64,000 nt of DNA from Herbaspirillum seropedicae (lineage in GTDB: Bacteria; Pseudomonadota; Gammaproteobacteria; Burkholderiales; Burkholderiaceae_D): contig NZ_CP011930.1 in the NCBI RefSeq assembly GCF_001040945.1, forward strand, positions 5,079,021 through 5,143,020. The letters are read 5' to 3'. A program made the translations under genes and the position numbers. Within the stretch, counting starts at the first letter, position 1; each line of letters opens with the position of its first letter. The notes under the pieces were generated by a model that saw nothing but the letters and a program-made list of their open reading frames with translations, searched no databases and was not told the DNA's origin. Below, piece after piece: positions 17,132 to 25,692 of the stretch.

Positions 17132-17881
17132 TCACACCTGCGCCATCCCGCCATCGACGAACAGCTCGATACCATTGACGAAGCTGGCGGCGTCCGAGGC
17201 CAGGAAGGCGACGGCCTTGCCGATTTCCTGAGGTTCGCCCAGGCGGCCCAGCGGCACCTGGCTGGCCAGGTAGTCGAACAGGCCTTGGCGGGCATCGTCG
17301 GGCACCAGCTCACCCAGGCCGGGGGTACGGATCGGGCCGGGGCTGACCACGTTGACGCGGATGGCGCGGTCCTTCAGGTCGAGCGCCCAGGAGCGGGCGA
17401 AGTTGCGCACGGCGGCCTTGCTGGCGCTGTAGACGCTGAAGTTGGCCGTGCCCAGGACCGAGGTGGTCGAGGAGGTGAGGATCACCGACGCGCCATCGAC
17501 CAGCAAGGGCAAGGCCTTCTGCACGGTGAAGAGCACGCCGCGCACATTGGTGCCGAAGATGCGGTCGAAGTGCTCTTCGGTGATCGCCCCCAGCGGCATC
17601 ATGTCGCCGCCGCCTGCGTTGGCGAAGAGGATGTCGAGCCGGCCGGCGCTCTTGGCAATCTGTGCATAGACGGTGTCGAGCTCCGACAGCACCGAGGCGT
17701 CGGCGCGAATGCCGGTGGCGGCAGCGCCGATGCTGGCCACGGCCGCATCCAGTTCGGCCTGGCGACGGCCGGTGATGAACACTTGCGCGCCCTGCGCTGC
17801 CAGTTCCTGCGCGGTGGCCAGGCCAATGCCGGAAGTGCCGCCAGTGACCAGTGCGATCTTGCCATTGAGTTGCTTGTTCAT
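17132..17881 (-). CDS. SDR-family oxidoreductase
   Basis: 249-residue classical short-chain dehydrogenase: VTGGTSGIG cofactor motif (residues 12-20), NAGGGDM, catalytic Ser in [16 protein letters not shown] (Tyr-x3-Lys) and [17 protein letters not shown] places an Arg-Arg after strand 2, suggesting NADP(H) preference. The start at 17881 has AGGAAA upstream; the earlier in-frame start would lie inside the divergent LysR control region. The substrate is unknown. It is divergent from the LysR gene at 18073, a common LysR/SDR pairing. Confidence 0.92.
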   Translation of the reverse strand: MNKQLNGKIALVTGGTSGIGLATAQELAAQGAQVFITGRRQAELDAAVASIGAAATGIRADASVLSELDTVYAQIAKSAGRLDILFANAGGGDMMPLGAITEEHFDRIFGTNVRGVLFTVQKALPLLVDGASVILTSSTTSVLGTANFSVYSASKAAVRNFARSWALDLKDRAIRVNVVSPGPIRTPGLGELVPDDARQGLFDYLASQVPLGRLGEPQEIGKAVAFLASDAASFVNGIELFVDGGMAQV

Positions 17882-17979
17882 GATGTTTCCTTTTCGATTC
17901 AGGTTGAGGGTGTCATTCAGTTCGGTCTGCCATGCCGCTGTCGTTGGCGTTCTGCGCCGTGGGCTGCAAGGCATGGCTG

Positions 17980-18012
17980 CACTTTATCGACCCGGCGTTT
18001 ATGGATAAAGTG
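17980..18012. promoter_or_regulatory. Inverted repeat between SDR and LysR genes
   Basis: CACTTTATC at 17980-17988 and GATAAAGTG at 18004-18012 are perfect 9-base inverted arms, and a second palindrome, TTTAT-GG-ATAAA at 17998-18009, overlaps the right arm. This is the layout of a LysR recognition site plus activation site between divergent genes. Confidence 0.55.
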
Positions 18013-18072
18013 TGTAAAATGAAAATGACTATGCACATCCATAGATAATGAAAAGGCGGCGAGGAAGCGACC

Positions 18073-18972
18073 ATGGATCAACTGTTGGCCATCCGGGCCT
18101 TTGCCCGGGTCGTGGAGGCGGGCAATTTCACCCGCGCGGCGGATTCGCTGGACATGCCCAATGCGACCTTGAGCAAGCTGGTGCGGGAACTGGAGGCGCA
18201 CCTGGGCGTGCGCTTGCTGCAGCGGACCACGCGGCGCGTGAGCGTCACGCCGGAGGGACTGGATTACTACGAAAAGACCGGCCGCCTGGTGCGCGACCTG
18301 GAAGACATCGATACCTCCTTCAATGCCGCGCGCGGCAATCCGCGCGGCAAGCTGCGCATCGATGTCGGCGGCTCCACTGCGCGGGATGTGCTGATTCCGG
18401 CGCTGCCGGATTTCCTGGCGCGCTATCCGGACATCAGCATCGACCTGGGCGTCTCCGACCGGCCGGTGGACCTGATCGGCGACAGCGTCGATTGCGTCAT
18501 CCGGGGCGGGCCACTGGACAATTCTTCCCTGGTGGCGCGCCAGATCGGCCAGGCGCGCATGGTCACCTGCGCCACGCCGGCTTATCTCAAGCAGTTCGGG
18601 GTGCCGGCCTATCCGGATGAACTCAAGAATGGCCACCGCCTCATCAGCTATCTGTCGCCGCAGAGCGGGCGCGCCTTTCCCTTCCGCTTCGAGCGCAAGG
18701 GCGAAAAGATCGAGATCAAGACCGAGCATCGCATCGGGGTCAATGAGAGCAATGCCCACCTGGCGGCGGCGCTGGCCGGCCTGGGCATTGTGCAGACCTT
18801 CCGCTATGCGGCCGGGCCCGCCCTGGCGCGGGGCGAACTGGTCGAGATCCTGACGAAATGGCGGCCAGCGCCCTACCCCTTCCATGTGGTCTATCCGAAC
18901 AACCGGCATGTCTCGCATCGCCTGCGGGTCTTCATCGACTGGCTGATGGCCTACCTGCCAGCGAAATTCTGA
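18073..18972 (+). CDS. LysR-family transcriptional regulator (CrgA-like)
   Basis: 299 residues. The HTH is at residues 1-60 (LLAIRAFARVVEAGNFTRAA, DSLDMPNATLSKLVRELEAH, RLLQRTTRRVSVTPEG), followed by an effector domain starting GKLRIDVGGSTARDVLIPAL and ending with VYPNNRHVSHRLRVFIDWL, typical of the CrgA/PBP2 group. It is divergent from an SDR gene and presumably controls it. GAGGAAGCGACC precedes the ATG. The ligand is unknown. Confidence 0.93.
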   Translation: MDQLLAIRAFARVVEAGNFTRAADSLDMPNATLSKLVRELEAHLGVRLLQRTTRRVSVTPEGLDYYEKTGRLVRDLEDIDTSFNAARGNPRGKLRIDVGGSTARDVLIPALPDFLARYPDISIDLGVSDRPVDLIGDSVDCVIRGGPLDNSSLVARQIGQARMVTCATPAYLKQFGVPAYPDELKNGHRLISYLSPQSGRAFPFRFERKGEKIEIKTEHRIGVNESNAHLAAALAGLGIVQTFRYAAGPALARGELVEILTKWRPAPYPFHVVYPNNRHVSHRLRVFIDWLMAYLPAKF

Positions 18973-19165
18973 GGGCATGGCCGGCGCTGGCCGGCTGTCA
19001 GCACGCGCAGAGATCGGGGAGCCGCCGGATGGCTGCTGTTGTTCTTATGAAAACGTCCTTGTTCATCGAACCAGTCTTGTCACAGAAACGTCGGCGATTT
19101 GTCAGCTCTTTTTAAACTGGGCTCTCTATGATGAAGCCATCGTTCCTGCCGAAGACCTGCCGACC

Positions 19166-20110
19166 ATGAACCTCATCCGGACCCGCGCCATCCTGCTCAG
19201 CGCCCTGCTCTTTTCCGCCCAAGGCGCGATGGCGCAAGCGGTGCCGCAGGACTGCCCGCCGCAGGTCAAGGTCTCGCCTGAAGAAATGAAACGGCTCGCC
19301 CATAGCGCGCAGCCGGACCGCGGGCCGTTGTGGGAAATCAGCAAGGATGGGCATCTTTCCTACCTCTACGGCACCATCCACTTGGCAAGGCTGGAATGGG
19401 ATTTTCCTGGCCCCACCATCCTCAAGGCCTTGCGTTCGGCCCGCACGGTGGTCGTGGAAATGGATATCACGCGTCCCGGCATGGCCGCGACGATGCTCGC
19501 GCCCATGCCGCAGCAAGCTGCCGATGTGTCTTCGCCCCTGTACCAATCATTGCTGGCGAGAACAGACCAGCAATTGCGCAAGGCATGCGCCGATCCGGAG
19601 AATTTCAAGGGCGCCAGCCTGGCCTCGAAGATGGCGTCGCTCACGCTGCTGTCGGCCCGGCGTCGCGGCTTGTATGCTGACTTTGCCATCGATGCCGCCT
19701 TGATTGGCTTTGCCCGTTATACAAGGAAAGACATCATCGAACTGGAGCAGCCATCGGACCAGCGGCGCGTCATCAGCCAGACCCAGCTGGCTTCGCTGGA
19801 GCGCAATCTTGACGACGTGGAGAGCGGCAAGACCGAAGATGACCTGAGCGCGCTGGCGCTGGCATGGGAACGCGGTGATATGGGCGGCATTGCGGAACTG
19901 TGCAAGCAACTGCAATGCCAGGGCGAGCAGCAGTACTACGAGCAACGTAACAAGGTATTCGCGGCCGGCATCGCCAAGGCCATGGCGGGGCCAGGTCCGG
20001 CCTTCATCGGCGTGGGCTTCCTGCACATGCTGGGTCCGGACAGCGTGATCGACCAGCTCAGGGCGATGGGATTCGAGGTCCGCCAGGTCGCCATGTCTGG
20101 AAAAAGTTAG
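19166..20110 (+). CDS. TraB/GumN-family protein, exported
   Basis: 314 residues. A signal peptide (MNLIRTRAILLSALLFSAQG, then AMA-Q) precedes a TraB/PrgY/GumN domain (PF01963). Family hallmarks are LYGTIHLAR near the N-terminus of the mature protein, VVVEMD, and the C-terminal AFIGVGFLHMLGPDSVIDQL with the conserved GxxH. Some homologues act as metal-dependent peptidases (Tiki-like), but bacterial roles are poorly known. The ATG at 19166 is chosen because it begins a clean signal peptide; upstream in-frame starts are unsupported. It appears monocistronic. Confidence 0.88.
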   Translation: MNLIRTRAILLSALLFSAQGAMAQAVPQDCPPQVKVSPEEMKRLAHSAQPDRGPLWEISKDGHLSYLYGTIHLARLEWDFPGPTILKALRSARTVVVEMDITRPGMAATMLAPMPQQAADVSSPLYQSLLARTDQQLRKACADPENFKGASLASKMASLTLLSARRRGLYADFAIDAALIGFARYTRKDIIELEQPSDQRRVISQTQLASLERNLDDVESGKTEDDLSALALAWERGDMGGIAELCKQLQCQGEQQYYEQRNKVFAAGIAKAMAGPGPAFIGVGFLHMLGPDSVIDQLRAMGFEVRQVAMSGKS

Positions 20111-20138
20111 TTTCCGCACAGCCCCCTCCCCGGCCTGG

Positions 20139-23100
20139 CTAGAAGCGCCCGCTCACCTGGAAGTTCAGGGACTGCGAGGTCGTCATGGCGTTGGCGGCGT
20201 TGTGCGCGTAGAGCAGCATCAGGGCCAGGCCATTCTTGAGCAGCAGCCGTCCACCCAGCGTGAGCAGCCATTGCCTGCTGTCCTGGACGCCGTCGCTGTA
20301 GCTATAGAGCGGGCTGGACAGGGAGGGATCGGCATAGCGCATGGTCGCCGTTCCCGCCGCTTGCAGGCTGCGCTGGTAGGCCACCCTGGCCTGCGGCGTC
20401 AATAGCCCCACGGGCAGGGTCACATCGAACTGTGCGCGCATGCCGAGGTAGGCCGCATCGTTGCGCAGGGACTGGCTGAAATAGCTCAGTGCACCCGCGC
20501 CGCCGCTTTCGCTATAGCGGTCCAGGGTGGCGCGGGCCAGGTCCAGCCGCACATAGGGAGAGACCAGCCAGTCCTGGCCGCGCCACTCATAACCCATGGT
20601 AGTCGAAGCAAACACCTGGCGGCCTGTGCGCGAGCCGGCGGCAAGGACGCCGGTATCGGCGATGTAGCGGGACAGATCGAAGCGCAGCACGCCATAGCCG
20701 GCCAGCACGTCCACGTACAGATCATCGGCCGGACGGGTGCTGGCATAGAGCACGCCCATGACGCCCTGGCTACGGCTGCTGGCGCTGTCATCATCGGCGC
20801 GATAGGTGCTGAGGCTGTAGCCCGCGCCCATGCCCAGCGTGAGGGTGCGACTGATCCGGTAGTCGCCGCCCACACTCACGCCCGAGGTGGCCAGGCGCGC
20901 GCTGCTCTGGCCGGCGCTGTCTTTCTGGTTGACCAGGTCGAGTGCGCCGCTGATCCACCAGGCGATATCGCCCCGGGAAACAGCTTCGCTGACTTGCGGC
21001 AGCTCGGGCAGCTGATCGTCCGCGCCGCTGGTGCTGGCCGTGCTGGACGCTGCCAGCGCCGTGTTGCGCAAGCCGGCGCGCAGGTAGGCCAGCTCGCTGT
21101 CCCGATAATTGACGATGTCGCCGCCGCGCGCCCAGGTGGAGGGTTCACGGCGTGGATCATTGGTCTGGCCGAAGCTGAGGCCGAAGGAGGACGGGGCGGC
21201 GCCCTCGCCATGCAAGGCTTCCAGGCGCTGCGTGAAGTTGGCCAGATGCGCCGTGGCGAAGCGCTGCACCGCCTGGGTCTGCGCGCGCACCATGGCGCTG
21301 ACGGCGGTGCTGCTGGCCGGGTCGGCCAGCGTGGCATAGCTGAAGCCGCCGGCCACGGTCACCGTGCCGCTGGCGGCGGTCACCACCAGATCGACCGTTC
21401 CGGCGGTATGCGCGCTGGTGAGCACCACCAGTTCGGTCTCGCTGCTGGAGACGATGGGCGCGGCGCTGCCGCCGAAACTCACCGCGCTCGCACCTGCCAG
21501 GCGCAGGCCGCTGATACTCACCCGGGTGTTGCCCAATGCGCTGCCGCTGGCGGGCGTCACGCCGGTCACTGCGGGACGGATGCTGAGCACCGCCACGCTC
21601 ACGCTGGTCGAACGGGTGCTGTTGTTGTTGCTGTCGCCGTTATAGACGGCTGAGAGGTGATGACTGCCCAAGGTCAGCGTATTGAGGGTGAGGCTGGCGC
21701 GCTGGCCAGAGAGGCTGACCGTACCCAGTATGGCTGCGCCATCCATGAAGCTGACCGTGCCGGTGGGCGCTATGCCGCCCGCCACGGTGGCGGTCAGCGT
21801 CAAGGGCGCCTGTTCGTTGAGGGCGCTCGCTGAACTGGCCAGCGACAGGGTCGGCGTGGACCTGCCGATGCCCACGACCACACCGGACGAGTTGGCGCTG
21901 GCGTTGTTGCTGTCACCGCTGTAGTGGGCAGTGATCGTGTGGCTGCCGAGGGCCAGGGTGGACATGCTGAAACTGGCCGCACCAGCAACCACGTTGACCG
22001 TGGCCAGGGTAGTCCCGCCCTCCCTGAAGACCACACTGCCGCCGGGAAGACTGCCGCTGCTGCCACTGATGACGGCATTGAACGTCACATTACTGCCCAG
22101 GCTGGCGCTGGCCGGCGTGGCGCTCAGGGTCACCGTGGCCGCGACCTTGTTGATGGTCACGGTGATGGCGCTGCTGGTGGCGGCGGCATGGTTGCTGTCG
22201 CCAGCGTAACTGGCTCTGATGATGTGCGCGCCGGGAGCAAGCCTGCCCAGCGACAGCGACGCCGCGCCAGCCAACAGGCTGGTCGCGCCCAGCGTGACGC
22301 CGCCCTCGGTGAAACGGACCAGGCCGGTGGCGGCGGCCCCGCCAGTGAGGGTGGCGTTCAGGATCAGCGTGGCGCCGTAGCTCACCGAGGTGGAAGAGGC
22401 TGACAGCGTCAGTGCGGGCGTGCGTGGGGTCACCGTGACCGTGGCGACGGCGGAACTGGCAGCGGCGTTATTGCTGTCGCCGCCATACTGGGCTTCCAGG
22501 CTGTGCGTGCCGATGACCAGGGTGCGGGTCGAGAAGACGGCGACGCCGCCGGAGACGATGGCGCTGCCCAACACGACGCCGCCGTCAGTGAAGCTGACTG
22601 TGCCGCTGGGCAAGCTGCCGCCCACCGTGGCCGTCAACGTGACGGGAGTGCCGAAGGCGGTATTCGATGTCGAGGCGTTGAGCACTACCGTCGAACTGAC
22701 CTGCCCCACGGTCAGGGTGGTGGCCGACGCAGTCGCACTGTTGTGGTTGCTGTCGCCGGAGTAGACGGCGCTGATGGCGTGGCTGCCCACCGAGAGTCCC
22801 GGCAGAGGCAAGCTGGCGCTGTTGCCGGACAGTGCAATCGTGCCGATGGTGGCGCTGCCGTCCTTGAAGAGGATCGTTCCGCCGGGAGAGAGTCCACCGT
22901 TGAGCGTGGCCGTGACCGTGGGCGTTGCGCCATAGACGATGGCGTTGGACGAGGTACTCACGGAAAGCGTCGGACTGAGCGGAGAAACACTCACCGTCAA
23001 GGCGGCTGAACTGGCCGCCGCATTGTTGCCGTCACCGGCGTAGCTGGCGGTGATGAGGTGGGCGCCAGCCGTCAGATTGCCCAGCGAGAGCGTGGCGGTG

Positions 23101-23480
23101 TTGCCCGATAGCGTGGCGGCGCCGAGGACAGCGCCGCCCTCGTGGAACTCGATGCTGCCGCTGGGCGCGTAGCCATTGCTGAGTGCGGCGTTGAAGAGGA
23201 GATGGCCACCGTAACTGATGGCGGACGCGGAGCTGCCCAGCGAGAGCGTGGGCGTGGCCGCCGCAACGGTGACGGTGAGCGGCGCAGAGCTCGTGGCGTC
23301 GCCATCGAAGATGGCCGTCAGTGCATGGCTGCCCGGCGCAAGCGTGCTGATGTTGAGGCTGGCGGCATAGGAAGAGACCGCCACGGTCCCCAGCGTGACC
23401 GCGCCGTCCATGAAGCTCACCGTGCCGCTGCCGGCAATAAGTGCCTGCCAGGTTGGCGGTGAGCGTGAGCGCTGCGCCAT
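20139..23480 (-). CDS. Ig-like repeat autotransporter (main part of a frameshifted gene)
   Basis: 1113 codons. Seven bacterial Ig-like repeats of about 90 residues (motifs like GTVSFMDG, GSHxIxAxYxGDSN, SSAxxVTV) fill residues ~15-650. An IPT/TIG domain follows (PAVTGVTPASGSALGNTRVS) and then a C-terminal autotransporter beta-barrel of ~330 residues (GGDYRISRTLTLGMGAGYSL, VDVLAGYGVLRFD, GYEWRGQDW) ending in ...VSGRF with terminal Phe. It is a surface adhesin-type protein. The first ~15 codons are not native: the signal peptide and first Ig strands lie upstream in another frame (23440-23985), joined by removing one base near 23439. The start of this open frame at 23480 is therefore artificial. 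Confidence 0.85.
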   Translation of the reverse strand: MAQRSRSPPTWQALIAGSGTVSFMDGAVTLGTVAVSSYAASLNISTLAPGSHALTAIFDGDATSSAPLTVTVAAATPTLSLGSSASAISYGGHLLFNAALSNGYAPSGSIEFHEGGAVLGAATLSGNTATLSLGNLTAGAHLITASYAGDGNNAAASSAALTVSVSPLSPTLSVSTSSNAIVYGATPTVTATLNGGLSPGGTILFKDGSATIGTIALSGNSASLPLPGLSVGSHAISAVYSGDSNHNSATASATTLTVGQVSSTVVLNASTSNTAFGTPVTLTATVGGSLPSGTVSFTDGGVVLGSAIVSGGVAVFSTRTLVIGTHSLEAQYGGDSNNAAASSAVATVTVTPRTPALTLSASSTSVSYGATLILNATLTGGAAATGLVRFTEGGVTLGATSLLAGAASLSLGRLAPGAHIIRASYAGDSNHAAATSSAITVTINKVAATVTLSATPASASLGSNVTFNAVISGSSGSLPGGSVVFREGGTTLATVNVVAGAASFSMSTLALGSHTITAHYSGDSNNASANSSGVVVGIGRSTPTLSLASSASALNEQAPLTLTATVAGGIAPTGTVSFMDGAAILGTVSLSGQRASLTLNTLTLGSHHLSAVYNGDSNNNSTRSTSVSVAVLSIRPAVTGVTPASGSALGNTRVSISGLRLAGASAVSFGGSAAPIVSSSETELVVLTSAHTAGTVDLVVTAASGTVTVAGGFSYATLADPASSTAVSAMVRAQTQAVQRFATAHLANFTQRLEALHGEGAAPSSFGLSFGQTNDPRREPSTWARGGDIVNYRDSELAYLRAGLRNTALAASSTASTSGADDQLPELPQVSEAVSRGDIAWWISGALDLVNQKDSAGQSSARLATSGVSVGGDYRISRTLTLGMGAGYSLSTYRADDDSASSRSQGVMGVLYASTRPADDLYVDVLAGYGVLRFDLSRYIADTGVLAAGSRTGRQVFASTTMGYEWRGQDWLVSPYVRLDLARATLDRYSESGGAGALSYFSQSLRNDAAYLGMRAQFDVTLPVGLLTPQARVAYQRSLQAAGTATMRYADPSLSSPLYSYSDGVQDSRQWLLTLGGRLLLKNGLALMLLYAHNAANAMTTSQSLNFQVSGRF
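21600..23460 (-). repeat. Degenerate tandem repeats of ~280 bp encoding Ig-like domains
   Basis: Seven in-frame units, each about 270-285 bases, encode the Ig-like domains of the autotransporter. A recurring sentence in each is GxVxFxDGxxxLGxxxLxxGxASL followed by a GSH...YxGDSN motif. They are divergent enough at the DNA level that recombination is likely slow, but unit number could vary between strains. Confidence 0.75.
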
Positions 23481-23985
23481 AGGCAGGGCTGGTCGATGAG
23501 CTGCCCAGCGAGATGGAAGTGGGCGTGGGCGCGACCGCCGTCACGGTCCATTTGCTCGATCCGATCAGCTGACGTCGCGCATCGTAATAGTCCAGCGTGA
23601 CCGTCGATGTGCCGGCCACGGTGGGTGTTCCTGAGACGACGAGATCGAAGAAGCCAGGACCGACGCCCACCAACAATCCGCTGTCCCAATTGTCGTAGGA
23701 ATAAAGGGTCTGGTAGCAGCCGCCGCAGTTGGGTGTGAAGCTGGCGCTATAGGGAACGCCCACCAGGGCGTCAGGCAAGGCGTTTACCGTCTGCGTCTGC
23801 GTCTGCGCCCGCGCGGCCGGCCAGCTCCAGAGCAGCAGGAAGACCAAGGCCATCCATCTGCACACGACTGGCCAGCGGCCGTCACGCCAAGCATTTCCCC
23901 CTGCCCCCCGTGGTGAATCCACTACCGCGCCTTTATCAAGATGTGAGTGTCTGACGTTATGCGCGCAGGGAGATAGGCGGTCCAC
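23440..23985 (-). pseudogene. 5-prime part of the Ig-repeat autotransporter, out of frame with the rest
   Basis: This frame encodes a hydrophobic signal segment (MALVFLLLWSWPAARA-QTQT, with its Met at 23853), a ~90-residue domain with ALPDALVGVPYSASFTPNC and VSGTPTVAGTSTVTLDYYD (putative-Ig style), and the first strands of an Ig repeat (AYGAALTLTANLAG). It then runs out of frame. Deleting one base in the AATAA run at 23436-23440 fuses LTANLAGT to IAGSGTVSFMDG, which aligns exactly with LTATVAGGIAPTGTVSFMDG of a later repeat. So one inserted base separates the export signal from the barrel. The start codon is unclear (GTG 23985 or ATG 23853; no good ribosome site). A real mutation, phase variation or a sequencing error are all possible. 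Confidence 0.75.
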
Positions 23986-24156
23986 GCACTATCGGCGTAA
24001 TGGCATGTAAAACGAGGAAAAGGGGCAGTCGCGGCCAGGAGGCGCGCAGCCGCGGCAGATGCGCTGCGAGCGCGGCGCGACTATGCGGATGATGGAAAAT
24101 CAGTCGGAGGGGACGGCAGGGATCGCCGGGACCGGCGAAACCCGCAGGGGGAAGGA

Positions 24157-24393
24157 TCAGGGGAAGATCAGTTCCAGGCCGAACATTTCGCTGACGAAGA
24201 AGGTAGCGACGCCCAGCAGCAACAGCGACAGCACGAAGATCAAGACCACCTGCCCGCTGGCGCGCAGCACGGCGCGGCGCTCATTGATCCTGCCCTTCTT
24301 GCCCTGGTCGTAATGCCACTTGATGGCATAGAACATGCCGGTGCACAGCACGATCACCTTGAAGGTGACGAAGAGTATTGGGACCCAATCCAT
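24157..24393 (-). CDS. Small hypothetical membrane protein
   Basis: 78 residues beginning MDWVPILFVTFKVIVLC. Two hydrophobic helices (about 3-22 and 47-72) flank a basic loop (KWHYDQGKKGRINERR). The longer open frame that starts at 24735 has no ribosome site and an unlikely Cys/Arg-rich leader, so the ATG at 24393 is preferred; its own site is weak (GGAAAT). I do not recognise a family. It could be an inner-membrane accessory protein. Confidence 0.55.
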   Translation of the reverse strand: MDWVPILFVTFKVIVLCTGMFYAIKWHYDQGKKGRINERRAVLRASGQVVLIFVLSLLLLGVATFFVSEMFGLELIFP

Positions 24394-24877
24394 GATGTCG
24401 ATGATTTCCGTTTGCTGGAGAGACGAAACTCCGATGACGCGCCGGAACTGGGCATGCGTATCGGCTACCACCTGGCCCTTCGCTGATCCTTGTTGCGCCG
24501 GAACCTGGCAAAGGCGTGTCACTGTCTCCCCGTAACACTTGCACTTCTTGCACGTGCCTGGGCATTGTACCCAGTCCGCTCGGGGCGGGTCCAGAAGACA
24601 AGATCCATACAAGGGCCACCCAAGCCAGGATGCGCCAGCAAGCGATGTGCTGCGCCGGCTTGCCCACAGGCATGTTTCCTGCTTGAGCGAAAGTGTTGCA
24701 GGGATGCCGCGCCCCCCATCCGGACGTCGCCGCACTGCAACAAATCCTTTACCATGCGCCCCAGCGGCGACTGTCAGCGACAGCAGGCAGTTGCGATGCG
24801 AGGGCGATACCGGCTTACCCGCCGGGGTCGCTCTTGCCTGACGCGTTCGTTATCCACGATAGATGATTGGTATCGCC
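24394..24877. other. 484-base stretch with no convincing gene
   Basis: Open frames cross this stretch on both strands, but none shows a ribosome site or a recognisable protein. A short inverted repeat CCGGC-TTACCC-GCCGG lies near 24810-24825. The region presumably holds divergent promoters for the small membrane protein and the YitT-like gene. No tRNA-like or riboswitch-like pattern was recognised. Confidence 0.5.
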
Positions 24878-25564
24878 ATGAGCACTTCGACCACTTCCAC
24901 GGCCGCTTCTTCGGCCTCCCGCCCCATCGCCCCCGTCGCCCCCGCGCCCGTACGCGGCCCTGCCGCCAGCCCGGTGCGCCACAGCTGGATCGACAACCTG
25001 CAAGGCCAGTTCTTTGGCGTGGTCATGGTGGCCTTTGGCATGTCCATGCTGCACAGCCTGGGGCTGATCATCGGCCAGATCGCCGGGGTGGCCTTCCTGG
25101 TCAGCTATGGCAGCGGCATCAGCTTCGGCCTGGCCTTCACCCTCATCAACCTGCCCTTCTACCTGCTGGCGGCGCTGCGCATGGGCGCAGCCTTCACCTG
25201 GCGCACCCTGGCGGCGGTGACGGCGGTGTCGCTATTGACCAATATCGCCGGCAACTACATCAGCTATCGCCACCTTGATCCCGCCGTGGGAGCGGTGCTG
25301 GCGGGGCTGTGCGTGGGCATCGGCCTGATCGCCCTGTTCCGTCACCAGGCCAGTTGCGGCGGCATGAGCATCCTGGCGGCCTACGTGCAGGAGCGCACCG
25401 GCTTCAAGGCCGGCTGGCTGCTGATGGGCTTCGACCTGGCGCTGTTCGCCACGGCGGCCTGGTTCCTGCCGATGGAACGGGTGCTGTATTCGCTGGCGGG
25501 GGCAATCACCATGAATCTCTTCGTGGCCTGGAATCACCGCTATGAGTGGTACATCGCGCGCTAA
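24878..25564 (+). CDS. YitT-family (DUF161) membrane protein
   Basis: About 228 residues. After a 35-residue Ser/Ala/Pro-rich N-terminal tail there are six predicted helices with YitT/DUF161 motifs: GQFFGVVMVAFGMSMLHSLG, GQIAGVAFLVSYGSGISFGL, NLPFYLLA and GGMSILAAYVQERTGFKAG. The C-terminal DUF2179 domain of the Bacillus proteins is absent. Its role is unknown (putative transporter or permease). An in-frame ATG at 24863 is an alternative start; neither has a clear ribosome site. It ends 128 bases before the NIT-ANTAR gene and might be co-transcribed. Confidence 0.82.
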   Translation: MSTSTTSTAASSASRPIAPVAPAPVRGPAASPVRHSWIDNLQGQFFGVVMVAFGMSMLHSLGLIIGQIAGVAFLVSYGSGISFGLAFTLINLPFYLLAALRMGAAFTWRTLAAVTAVSLLTNIAGNYISYRHLDPAVGAVLAGLCVGIGLIALFRHQASCGGMSILAAYVQERTGFKAGWLLMGFDLALFATAAWFLPMERVLYSLAGAITMNLFVAWNHRYEWYIAR

Positions 25565-25692
25565 AGACGTGCAGCGCTGCCCCGTACCAGCGCGCGCGGC
25601 GGGTTGATTCCATTACAATTCCGGAACACCGGGGCGTTGCATGCATCTTGCTTGCCCCCCAGCCTGCCCTGCCCCTCTTTTCCTGCGCGTCC

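Noticed and set aside
20994..23009. Long plus-strand open frames opposite the Ig-repeat gene
   Set aside because: They are antisense shadows created by high GC and the repeated coding pattern; their proteins have no domains and no ribosome sites.
21600..23460. Repeated units that could suggest a CRISPR array
   Set aside because: Units are ~280 bases, degenerate and in frame with Ig-like domains; there are no short identical repeats with unique spacers and no cas genes.
24394..24735. N-terminal extension of the small membrane protein
   Set aside because: The leader is Cys/Arg/Pro-rich with no ribosome site; the protein proper begins at MDWVPIL.
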